A stretch of 64,000 nt of DNA, taken from assembly GCA_947561585.1 (NCBI GenBank), contig CANNZV010001188.1, forward strand, positions 124,001 to 188,000. The letters run 5' to 3'. Position 1 is the first letter of the stretch, and each line of letters opens with the position of its first letter. Of the stretch, positions 54,841 through 64,000 are shown in pieces. Position numbers and translations under genes: made by a program. This DNA comes from Caprella mutica (taxonomy: Eukaryota; Arthropoda; Malacostraca; Amphipoda; Caprellidae). The notes beneath the pieces were generated by a model. The model had not been told where the DNA came from, made no database searches, and worked only from the letters and a program-made list of their open reading frames with translations.

Positions 54841-55236
54841 GTCTTGAATACTCACTCTGTCCCACGTGGGTCCCACGTCTTATTTCCCTCTTCCCTCTAT
54901 AGCGAGGGACATCCGCACTCTGTCCCACGTGGGTCCTACGTCTTGAATCCCTCTATAGCGAGGGACATCCACACTCTGTCCCACGTGGGTCCCACGTCTT
55001 GAAAACGGAGTGGGGTAAGACGTGGGACAGGTGGATGTCCCCCTCTGTCAGAGGGGGACAAGGCGTGGGATCAAACGTCTTGCAGAGGGGGACCCCTGTG
55101 CAAATGAAGAGGGTTAGACGTCTGCAAGACGTCTGATGTCCCCCGCCCCACGTCTTGCCCCACGTCTTAAATCCCTCTATAGCGAGGGCTATCAGACGTC
55201 TTAAGACGTGGGACAAACAGCTTTTGGTTAGCTGGG

Positions 55237-55960
55237 TAATAGTCCCTGAATCATTCAAAGGAATTGAAGAGGACTCCGATGGTTGATGACGTTGATCTAC
55301 TCCATCAATTCTTCATAAAGATCTGAAAGTAGATTCAGAAAATATAGAAAACCATATTAATAAAGAAATGAAGAGAATTATTAGCTGATAATTGTTTCAT
55401 ATAGGTAAATCATTTATATAAAATGTTAAACTATTTATAAATCTTCAGGTGTAGTATAAATTTAGTTCTAATGAATGCAATGGATTTTCCTTGCTAATCC
55501 TCATAAATTTGTTCATTATACACTCTTAATTTAGACTTTAATTAAATACCAAAAAAGTATAATATATCAAAAGGCTCACCTCTGGTTGGAGTTCTCCCTG
55601 CCAAATCCCTGGACTGTGTTCTCCTCCAACTACCTCCATGGATGGAGTTCTCCTGGTCATAGAAAACTGGGGTCAAGTAGGTAAATTCACTTTAACTAAC
55701 TGCGGTCTCTTATCTCAGAAACATTAATAACTATCATGTCTTCAAGGCACTCGTGAAATAAATAGTACCTATCATAAAATGAACTAATTATGTTATTCAG
55801 CAATTCAATATATAGCTTAACTAATTTCAGAATGATTTTGAGACTCTCTTAATAGGGCCACAATCAGAAATTAAAGAACCGAATTTACCTGTGTAACCCT
55901 ACCTATAGGTACACTAACTAGTTTTAAAATATATAAATTATCAGACCACTTTACCTAAGA
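55237..55960. other. Intergenic DNA
   Basis: No gene recognised. GGAGTTCTCC recurs three times at 55585-55650. Confidence 0.55.
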
Positions 55961-55966
55961 TACTAG

Positions 55967-56137
55967 GATAAGTTCCGAAATATCGGTTGGTTTCACATTT
56001 TCGGTCGCCTAAGAAAAACTATATAAAATAATTAATCAACTTTTTTTAATTAGCTATTAGGTAGCTATATACTACATTTCATACATGACCGAAAATTTAA
56101 AATTGCCTGATAATTTGGAACTTACCCTATCTGAGGA
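55967..56137. mobile_element. Small palindromic MITE
   Basis: Arms AGGATAAGTTCCGAAATATC and (inverse) AGGGTAAGTTCCAAATTATC, with ATTTTCGGTC mirrored inside. Related in its terminal words to 30582-30726. Confidence 0.6.
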
Positions 56138-56209
56138 CAGCGCAGTAACTGCCTAGCCTATGTAGAAGGTATTGGCACTGAAAAAAAACAGCTAGGTATA
56201 GGTATGATA

Positions 56210-56300
56210 CTTAAATAAGTTAACATATAATATTAAATAAGTTAACATATAATATTAAATAAGTTAACATATAATATTAAATAAGTTAACATATAATAAT
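56210..56300 (+). repeat. 22-bp tandem repeat, 4 copies
   Basis: Units AAATAAGTTAACATATAATA plus TT, nearly identical. Confidence 0.9.
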
Positions 56301-56542
56301 CTAGGAAATTAGTTTGGATATCAGTTTACAAACTGGAAGGCAGTAATCAAAATTTATTATTATGAAAAGTTATATACTGATAATCAGCTCTTCAAATAAC
56401 TACCTATTTGCCAGCCTATCAATCCCCAAAATTTTAGAATATTTAGGCAGACATTTATCAATTTATTAATGGAATTAATTAATAATCGATAGGCAGCGAT
56501 AATACTATTTAGTGCATATAACGCTATTGTTTGCACTTGAAC

Positions 56543-57151
56543 TAAAATGGTCCCCTCCAAGCAAATATTTTTATTGCTTTATTTAATGAGGCTAATGTTT
56601 CTTATCATTTTGTTGCAAACCGCATCGATTTTGGTAGCATATTTTTAATTTTATATGCTTTTTAAGATTTTTAAAATCAAAACTCTACAAAACCTATTTT
56701 ACTTCCGACTTACTAATTTAAGAAATTTTCAGCCTCAAGAAAAAGAATGTACACCATTTGTTTTGATTGTCAACTAGGTATTAAGTTTAATAAATCCATT
56801 TAATATTCGTGTAAAAGTATAAAATTGAATGAACTTATAATAGACACGTTTATATACTTTAGGAAACAATCAATATTTAAAATAATTTAAATAAAGGTAT
56901 AAAACGCATGGTTTGTTTAAAAAATTCAAATTTGAAATCAAAACATAGAGTGTACAATCTTCTTCTTGAGCATCAAATTAGTGATTCGCTCAATTGTTGC
57001 TCACAGAGTATTAAAAAACTTTAAAAACAAATTATAAAATATATATTGAACCGAATTGTTTGCGGTTTGCAGAATAATGATCGTATACCTTAGTTCTATA
57101 ATATTATGTTATAAACTCATTTTTTTCCCGGAGCCTGGAGAGGACCTTTAA
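56543..57151 (-). mobile_element. TTAA-flanked MITE, copy 3
   Basis: Reverse-orientation copy. The right TTAA is at 57148-57151; the left terminus is mutated (TAAAATGGTCCCCTCC). Confidence 0.88.
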
Positions 57152-57169
57152 AACAAGATTTGAACTGTA

Positions 57170-57820
57170 AAGTGTCAACCGATTAATTGGCTTTGAGGAA
57201 AGCATAAGTTGCCACTTACTCATTTGATTTAAACCGAAACTTGAAAAAAAGTAGCAATAACTCTCATAGTAAGTTAATTTATACACCAGATACATAGGAT
57301 TAACAGTCTTTGTGGTTTACTTTAACACACTATGTCATAGTTGTTTTAACTCACACCTAAACTTATAAAAAAGTAGCGCCAACTCTCATAGTAAGTTAAT
57401 TCATACACTGCAGAATACTTTGGATTAACAGTCTTTGTGGGTTACTATAACACACTATGTCATAGTTGATTTAACTCGCACCTATACTTTAAAAAAAGTA
57501 GCGTCAACTTTCATAGTAAGTTAATTCATACATAATTCATAAATTAGTAAGTCGGAATTGACAATCTTTGTAAGTTACTTCAACACACTATGTCCTAGTT
57601 GTTTTAACATATGTTCAAACTCCCAAAATGTAACTCTAACTCTCATAGTAAGTTGATTCAATCCATAAAATGATTTGAATTAACTATGTTTGGTGACACA
57701 CCATGTCATAGTTGTTTTGACACACGTGAAAACATGAATATAGTCAAACCAACTCACGTAATAAATTGATTCAAAGCATAAATTGTTGACCCATTAAATA
57801 TGAGTAAACTTTTTTCTCTG
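57170..57820 (+). repeat. Tandem array of about 120-bp units, 5 copies
   Basis: Each unit includes CACACTATGTCATAGTTGTT, then AACTCTCATAGTAAGTTAAT and a GATTAACAGTCTTTGTGG-like joint, with increasing divergence to the right. It ends at TTTTTTCTCTGTGTA (about 57830), the inverse of the motif that bounds the 36.6-kb minisatellite. Confidence 0.8.
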
Positions 57821-57825
57821 TGTAG

Positions 57826-58060
57826 AGCGCCTACCTTCGCCGCCACATATAACCTTGACCATCCAATAATTTGACTTGAGTCAGAAATGAACTTAACCTT
57901 TTCCCGTTCACTCCCAAAATCTGATCAAATGGTTCTTGGTTATTGACCAATGAATGGTCAATACGAAATTTCAGGGAATTGGTTAAATACTATTTGAGTT
58001 ATAAATGACCTTGACCTTTGACCCGATCTCTTCCAAAATCTAATCAAACTTAATTCATGG
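57826..58060 (+). repeat. Dispersed repeat with TGACCTTGACC modules, truncated
   Basis: Head TAGAGCGCCTACCTTCGCCG, then two modules of the kind GAGTTATAAATGACCTTGAC. Homologous to 61796-62340. Confidence 0.7.
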
Positions 58061-58769
58061 TACAGAAGGGACCGAGGTTATAGGGAGGACTACAATTCGA
58101 TCAAATTCAACAGAAATCTAGCTCAAGGAAAAAATTGTTTATCAGTTCAAATTATTAAATGACAAGAAAATGTCTGATTAAAAATAAGACAAAATGAAAG
58201 GAGCGGCAAGTTATACTTGTTAAGTTTTCAGCAAAAATTATCTAGAGTAAGAATCGAATCGCCGACCGAATCGATATTTCGACCAAATTGTGTTTAAATT
58301 CGAAATTATAATTATTTACTCAGAATTAGTGATGAAGTGAATTGTTATCTTATTTGCTGGTTATTTACGAACATTTTGATCTATTCAGCGAGGTGAACGC
58401 ATCATCAGAACTTTAAAACTATAGAATTATGTTTATCATTTGATGAAACGTGAAAAAATGAACACATTGACTGCTTATTGAGTCAATTGGTCGAAGCCAA
58501 TCTTACTCCGTTATCGTTTGCCGACCGCAATTCTAATTGTTAATATTAGCTAACAATGAGTGTTACCAGAAGTTGGTTTCTTTATTAGGTGAAAAAAATG
58601 TTAATAAAATATTTTATTCAATGGTCGGTAAATCGTTACCCAACCTATGCAAATCGAATCATCGACCAACTGGTCGGAAATTTGTAATCGAGAGTCATAA
58701 TGTCGACCAAGCTAATTTGCTTTGTCGACCAATACAAAAAAGTGTATTTACAATAATTATACATATAGA

Positions 58770-59044
58770 TAAATAATAATAATAATGTCAAAATTGAAAT
58801 AATAAATCACACACACTAAAAATGTTTTGTTAGAAGAAATATCAGAATAATTAATAAAAACACACATTGTGAGATATTGGTTAAATATGAAATTCCTAAA
58901 ACATCACAAGTTGACAGGTTTATTGATATGGAAGTTGGTACGAATTTCTTTTAATATTAGTGTGTTGAAACTTTTTCTTATATACCTATAAGGTAAAGTA
59001 TAAATATAGAAACTAATAACATAATCAATAGTATTAATCGTATC
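58770..59044. other. AT-rich DNA without recognised features
   Basis: Interior of the possible CGACC element. No frame, repeat or RNA I can support. Confidence 0.5.
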
Positions 59045-59160
59045 CTACTTAAAGTTCCTCTACAGTCTCCGAGAAATGTGAGTTTGTTTCTTAATGTTGT
59101 AATTATTACTCTGATAATCGCATAACATTTTATATTGTATACATATATACTTTTGATGCT
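59045..59160 (+). mobile_element. Diverged end of the TTAA MITE family
   Basis: TTAAAGTTCCTCTACAGTCT and following TGAGTTTGTTTCTTAATGTT resemble the left end of 60807-60900 with many substitutions; it stops within about 110 bp. Confidence 0.5.
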
Positions 59161-59317
59161 ATATGTTCGGTGCTCGTCACTCAAGTATTTTTGTTATGCG
59201 CCATCAGCCGATCTGATCATCGATCGATGGTTGTTCTAATGATGGATCCAAAGGTGGCACAGTGCGATCGATCGATAGTGTAGATCTTCCATTTTAACAA
59301 TTTTGCAATCGTTCAAA

Positions 59318-59571
59318 ATATGAAGAGTTTGGTTCCAAAACGCTATAAATCCATTTTGATCAATTTGAGTTAAAATGTGTTTTCTTTACCAAGAAAGTAC
59401 AAAGATGAAAACCACTATTTTCTGTTTCAATCATTCAAATAGCATATTGAGGTTATAATAACATAAACAATTCAAATCCACAATACCGACGAAATACAAT
59501 ATTGATTTAGGTGGAAACTCATTTTTTTCAAAAGTGGCGTTTATCGCGTTTTGGAACCAAACTCTTCATAT
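59318..59571. mobile_element. Short MITE, 254 bp
   Basis: Ends ATATGAAGAGTTTGGTTCCA and its inverse, continuing AAACGC, about 26 bp matched. AT-rich interior, no frame. Confidence 0.75.
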
Positions 59572-59574
59572 GAT

Positions 59575-60237
59575 AAATATGTGTATTACATCTTGTTAGA
59601 AAATGTGAAAAATTGCACCATATGACCAGAAGGCAAAGAAAATTGTGTACAATATTTTTCTTCTGACTTGTACTTAGGGAATTGGAACGTATATTATATC
59701 TTATTGATTATATAAAATTGAATCCATATATAAGTAGCGAGTAATCGGTACTCTTAGGTTTACAATAGTTTCAGTGATAATTTGATGAGTTTCCTCAATT
59801 CTCATGACTTAGTAAGTTTGACTGTTAACTGTGCCTCCTTTAAAAAAAATCGTGTGACAATTCGTACTTGTTTAATAGTTTTTTGTTATATCACAGAATG
59901 ATATAAATTAGATAAATGAGTGTCTCAAGTTTCATTATCATATTGATAATTCAGATTAAATACTTTACCCTTACTTCAACCATATCTTGTTAATTTCATG
60001 GTAGATAGAAATTATAAGTATTACATTTTCACCATTAGAATTATTTTGTTGATACCATTTAGTATATCTAAATTTGATGTACCTCATCTTAACCCCTTCT
60101 CCATCAGTTCCTCCACTCAAATTCTATTTGAATTTGTATCATATTCTATAATCTATATCAATAAAGATTGCATTAATAAATTTAATGGGGATTAATACTG
60201 AAACTTATTTTAGTAATATTTCTTTTGAATTTAATTT
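59575..60237. other. AT-rich DNA without recognised features
   Basis: No supported gene. A 65-codon plus-strand frame at 59998 is low-complexity in composition and has no family resemblance. Confidence 0.5.
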
Positions 60238-60690
60238 CTGTAGGAATTTAACCTCTGCTTCGGAACCGAAGGCCATATCGCTGACATAAAAAGGAAATTA
60301 AATACAAGGGACTGGAAGAAGCAGTCAGAAAGGAAAGTGGCTTCATGAGATAAGTACGTCATCTAACTTCAACGGTGACAATGCACAAAAGCTACTCCAT
60401 GAATGACGTCACTTATTAAGGAATGTGACGAAAAGGGACACAAAAAGAGTGTGACGAAAAGGGCTGTACTCACGGATAGAAGAGAAAAATGAAGAATTGA
60501 TAGTAAATGAAGTCTACGAGTCTACCTAACACAAAATCTAAGGCCTCGTAGTTGAAGAGCATAACCCTAGCGCTATCCTCTAAAATTCCAAGTAGCGAAA
60601 TTATAAATAAGGTAAAAAAAATGAAAAAGACAATTCATAATCCAAATTACAACATTTCGGGGCACAAGTGACGCCACCTCTCTTTTCTTC
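60238..60690 (+). repeat. Dispersed repeat R, copy 3
   Basis: The best preserved copy of the 5' part (AATTTAACCTCTGCTTCGGA, GGGACTGGAAGAAGCAGTCA). It shares the later GTAGTTGAAGAGCATAACCC segment with 33930. Frames are interrupted. Confidence 0.65.
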
Positions 60691-60806
60691 CATTCACCAG
60701 ACAGCTTCGGAATATCAATCCAAACTTCCAAAGTATAAGAATGTACACCATATGTTTTGAATTTCAACTAGGAAGGTACACTCAATCCAATACAAATCTT
60801 CGTGTA

Positions 60807-61395
60807 TTAAAGGTCCTCTCCAGGCTCCGGGAAAAAAATGAGTTTATTACATAATATTACAGAACTAAGGTCTACGATCATTATTCCGCAAACCGCATAC
60901 AATTTGGTTTAGTATGTATTTTATTATTTGCTTTTAAAGTTTTTTAGTACTCTGTGAGCAACAATCAAGCGAATCTCCAACCTGACGCTGAGAAAGAAGA
61001 TTGTACACTCTTTGTTATGATTGTAAATTTAGATTTTTAAACAAACAAAGCGTTTTTGGCTCTCTATTGAGATATTAATTGTTTCTAAAAGTATATAAAC
61101 GTTTCTATAATAAGTTTATCCAAATTTAAACCTTTAAACGAATAATGAATAGATTTAATAAACCAAATACCTAGTTGACAATCAAAACAAATGGTGTAGA
61201 TTCTTCTTCTTTAGACTGAAACTTAGAAAGTCGGAAGTAAAGTAGGTTTTGTAGAGTTTGGATTATAAAAATCTTTAAAAGCATATAAAATTAAAAATAA
61301 GCTATCAAATTTTATGGGGTTTGCAGTAAAATGATAAGAAACATTAGCCTCGTTGATTTAGGCAATAAAAAAATTTGCTTGTAGGGGACCTTTAA
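60807..61395 (+). mobile_element. TTAA-flanked MITE, copy 4
   Basis: TTAA at 60807-60810 and 61392-61395; same TIRs and body as 21611-22218. Confidence 0.9.
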
Positions 61396-61399
61396 TTAA

Positions 61400-61735
61400 G
61401 GTATGAAATATGATAAACTATAGAAAGGTTTATAAACTGGACGAAGTAACTTACAGCTTAAACTATAGGACTGAACATGCAATTTTTGTTAATAGAATTC
61501 AAATTGAAAATCAAAAGAAAGAATGTAGTGTACAATCTATTTCTACAGCATTTTATTTATTGTGTTTGGTACAATTGTTCCACTCAGAGTATTAACAACT
61601 CTAAAAGCATGTAAATTGTCTTATACTGAACTGAATTTTATACAGTTTCGCAGATAAATAATCCTAGACGACTAGACCTTAGTTCTATAATATGCAATAA
61701 ACTCATATTTTTCCGGAACCTTGAGAGAACCTTTG
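61400..61735 (-). mobile_element. Highly diverged fifth relative of the TTAA MITE
   Basis: The order of landmarks (AGAGTATTAACAACTCTAAA, CTTAGTTCTATAATAT, CTCATATTTTTCCGGAACCT, GAGAGAACCTTT) parallels the inverse orientation of the family, but with many changes. It directly abuts copy 4. Confidence 0.6.
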
Positions 61736-61795
61736 AAGGTCATAAAAATCTGGAACAAAATTGCATGGAGCTAATGTATTTAAAACTAGATTACA

Positions 61796-62340
61796 TGCAC
61801 TCGGTAGAGCGCATACCTTCGCCGCCGCTTTGACCCGTTCCCTCTCAAAAACTAACAAACTAGTAACTGGATAATGACCAATCGTCCCACAAAGTATTAT
61901 ATTACATGGTTGAATATTTTTTGAGTTATAAATGACCTTGACCTTGATCTTTGTCCAGATTGCTTCCAAATTTCGACCAGATGGTTTCTGAACATTGACC
62001 ATTCGTCTCATCAAATTTCAGACAATAGGGTTGAATACTTTTTGAGTTATTGAGTTATAAATGGCCTTGACCTTGATATTTGACCTTTGACCAGATCACT
62101 GCCAAATCTGACAAAATGGTTCATGGATATTGACCAATCGTCTCACTAAGTTTCATGCAATATGGTTCAATACATTTTGAGTTATAAATGACCATGACCT
62201 TGACCTTCGACCGGGTCGCTCCAAAAATTTTTCCTGAAAGTCACTGGACATTGACCAATTGTTTCACCAAATTTCAGGCAATTTAGTTGAACACTTTTTC
62301 AGTTATGCGAATAACAAGATGATAAATAAATAAATGCCGT
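61796..62340 (+). repeat. Dispersed repeat with head, tandem modules and ATAA tail
   Basis: Head TGCACTCGGTAGAGCGCATA followed by four to five modules of about 110-120 bp (TGAGTTATAAATGACCTTGA ... ATTGACCAATCGTCTCA), then GTTATGCGAATAACAAGATG and ATAAATAAATAAATG. A fixed head, variable module number and short A-rich tail suggest a SINE- or RTE-like non-autonomous retroelement, but no ORF is present. Confidence 0.65.
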
Positions 62341-63490
62341 CTAAAATAAGACCTTCCTCAAATTTGCGAGGTTAAAAATTGATACATATTTATTCTTTTG
62401 AATTCATTAATTTATAAATAGCTATAGTGCAATACAATTTTAAGGAATCCACGAAACCTCAATTTCTAGATTTAGAAAAATAATTATGAAAGTAGAATAA
62501 TTATTTACATCATATTTTTCATTCAAAAACGTCCAATTTACATTTTTAAAACAGCCTATTTTTGCCTAATGCGTTGCATTTCTAAATAGTAACCATTATG
62601 AATAGTTAAAATGAATGTTTTAGTAGATATCAATTCAAGTATTATTCACTTTTTGTGCGTACGTTTCACATAACAGCCTGGTCGATTAATTGATTTTATG
62701 GTCGGTAAACGATACCTGGTCGAAATATTGAACTTATAAATGAACCTTGGTCGATAAATCGATATACTTCAGAAAATACATGATCTCAAAAAATGATGTT
62801 TAGTTCAAAAAACAATATAGCTAGAAACTATCTGTTTGCAAATAAAGAAAGTACAAATCAATGGTAACACTCGAGTACATCTATCATAGTAGTGAGAGTA
62901 CTTGTTTTCAAATAAATTGGAAATTAGGAGAAGGTGTGTTATTTGGTCGGTGATGCGATTCTTACCCTATAACTTTTCAAAATAGTTTCATTTTAATTTC
63001 TTTTACTATGCAAAATTGAAGACTCTATAAAAGCTATTTTGAAAAGAGAGGTGGGAGACTGAGGTCGAACTGTAGATACGTTCTCTAGGTTCTGAACTCC
63101 AGGATATAAATTAAAATATTTATCAATAGCCTCTTCTCCTTTCTACCACGTTAAAATATTAATATTGCTAACACTACTTCCCGTTTTGGAAGATGGTGCT
63201 ATAGGGATATTCAGTTCAATGCAAGGTTTCAGATAAAGCTTACAACTATTACACAGTTCATGCAAATGAATGTGTTATTAAGCAATGAATATGTAAGCTG
63301 ATTTTAGGAGTTATAGAAATCTCTTTGGCAATGCATCGGTAGCCTAGGTGGGGCTTTACCTATTACCCATAGTATATATTCTACTATTTATCTTTTTTTC
63401 GTTATAACAATTATTGAAATAATTGAACAAAAACCAATTTAACCAAACCAGCCCTTACATCATTAATCTGGGATATTATAGAAATTGCAT
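62341..63490. other. AT-rich DNA without recognised genes
   Basis: 62560-62968 holds the right-hand GGTCGR motifs of the possible large TIR element. The remainder shows nothing I can support. Confidence 0.5.
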
Positions 63491-63496
63491 AATGGG

Positions 63497-63944
63497 GGAC
63501 TTCTCAATAGTCCGACGCCCCAATAGTCCGACAGTTCCATCTTTCTGTGTTATTTTTATTTTTTGATTAAAATAAAAAATATGATTAAATAGGTATACTC
63601 AATTAATAACTAATCTAATTAATAAATTAATTTTTCATTTCTTTCATTTTTTAAATTTTATATTACTCTTTTTTTTAACTTTATTTCTAATAGTAATTTA
63701 TGATGCAATCCATCACTTTATTTCATCATTTAATGTAGTTTGTTGTATCCGCTAGTTTGTTGTTCTGCACACTTCATGATTGTTTAATGACCTGGCAGGG
63801 GGGTTGAACCAAGGCCATCTATAGACTATAGTGTACTATAGATGGCATTGGTTGACCCCCCGATATACATATATTTTATGTTAAATCAGTAATAAACTAC
63901 AAAAGTATCGGACTAATGGGGCGTCGGACTAATGAATAGTAACC
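63497..63944. mobile_element. GTCCGACGCC MITE, about 450 bp
   Basis: The left end carries CAATAGTCCGACGCCCCAAT and the right end (inverse) CATTAGTCCGACGCCCCATT. The core TGTAGTTTGTTGTATCCGCT with CACTTCATGATTGTTTAATG is shared with 34541-34778 and with the intronic foldback at 4738-5212. No frame. Confidence 0.75.
63807..63853. repeat. 47-bp hairpin inside the MITE
   Basis: AACCAAGGCCATCTATAG and CTATAGATGGCATTGGTT form a stem of about 18 bp with one mismatch and an 11-base loop. Absent from the equivalent place in the related copy at 34620. Confidence 0.8.
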
Positions 63945-64000
63945 TGCATAATGAACTAACTATAGACATTAGGAATTGAACAAAGGTAAATATGCAACAG

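Larger units (their letters stand above)
49798..55236 (+). mobile_element. Element T, complete copy with a nested hAT
   Basis: 12-bp perfect TIRs CCCAGCTAACCA (49798-49809) and TGGTTAGCTGGG (55225-55236) are bounded by TA on both sides (AGCATA and TAATAG), consistent with a TA duplication. Without the hAT insertion and its TSD the element is about 2.68 kb. Internal order: AGACGT palindrome block, 24-bp array, TAGGTA repeat, AT-rich spacer, tRNA-like module, 34-bp array, GC-rich end. The two arrays share CTCTGTCCCACG and GGGACATCC words, suggesting subterminal protein-binding arrays. No transposase, so it is non-autonomous. TA targets fit several superfamilies (for example Tc1/mariner) and I do not assign one. 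Confidence 0.82.
58244..62968. mobile_element. Possible large TIR element with CGACC subterminal motifs
   Basis: AGAGTAAGAATCGAATCGCC at 58244 and the inverse of AGGGTAAGAATCGCATCACC ending 62968 form an inverted pair. Both ends carry many GGTCGGTAA, GGTCGA and CGACCA words for 400-500 bp. No target duplication is evident and no transposase is seen; the interior holds several other repeats. Confidence 0.45.

Noticed and set aside
59998..60195. 65-codon plus-strand frame
   Set aside because: AT-rich, Ile/Phe/Ser-biased, no splice or promoter context and no family resemblance.
61703..62014. 103-codon minus-strand frame
   Set aside because: It runs across the boundary between a diverged MITE and the TGACCTTGACC repeat, so it is a chance frame.

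Overview
The window is AT-rich, intron-bearing, repeat-dominated eukaryotic DNA, most likely from an invertebrate animal. The case rests on a Ty1/copia retrotransposon primed by half of the initiator-Met tRNA (as in Drosophila copia), a tyrosine-recombinase (DIRS/Ngaro-group) retrotransposon, a CR1/Jockey-like LINE, many hAT, Harbinger-like and TTAA-flanked DNA transposons, megabase-style satellite DNA and GT-AG introns. No taxon can be named from the sequence alone. There are no operons, rRNA genes, clear functional tRNA genes or CRISPR arrays.

Layout. 1-3539: two inverted partial copies of a TIR transposon here called 'element T', facing each other across an assembly gap (1421-1623). 3540-6510: the only convincing host gene, a two-exon gene for a secreted arginine-rich protein of 169 residues, with a foldback element in its intron. 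6513-19656: a 13-kb satellite array of alternating 26- and 28-bp units with higher-order structure. 20-28 kb: a 3.25-kb hAT element with perfect 8-bp target-site duplications (TSDs), a TTAA-flanked MITE, a 21-bp minisatellite, a Harbinger-like MITE, a dead LINE and hAT fragments. 28.2-30.9 kb: mostly unique DNA with a few splice-flanked open segments that may be exons of an unidentified gene. 30.9-37.3 kb: an Ac-like hAT element with a relict transposase C-terminus, dispersed repeats, nested Harbinger-like elements and a minisatellite. 37.35-43.68 kb: a decayed DIRS/Ngaro-type element on the minus strand (gag, RT/RNase H, tyrosine recombinase, split direct repeats) whose terminal repeat is split by a hAT element. 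43.71-49.0 kb: a young copia element with near-identical LTRs. 49.8-55.2 kb: a complete element T bounded by 12-bp TIRs and TA, itself carrying a 2.75-kb hAT element filled with a 32-bp minisatellite. 55.2-64 kb: MITEs, tandem arrays and dispersed repeats with no recognisable gene.

The region is a nest of insertions rather than a set of cooperating genes. Several events can be ordered from the sequence: hAT into element T (empty site visible in the copy at about 130-150), hAT into the DIRS terminal repeat, MITE into hAT at 21.6 kb, and an insertion at 31.1 kb that is absent from a sister fragment at 28.0 kb. The most unusual items are element T (subterminal GC-rich arrays plus a tRNA-like Pol III module), the satellite with its in-frame 18-codon period, and the secreted Arg-rich gene.
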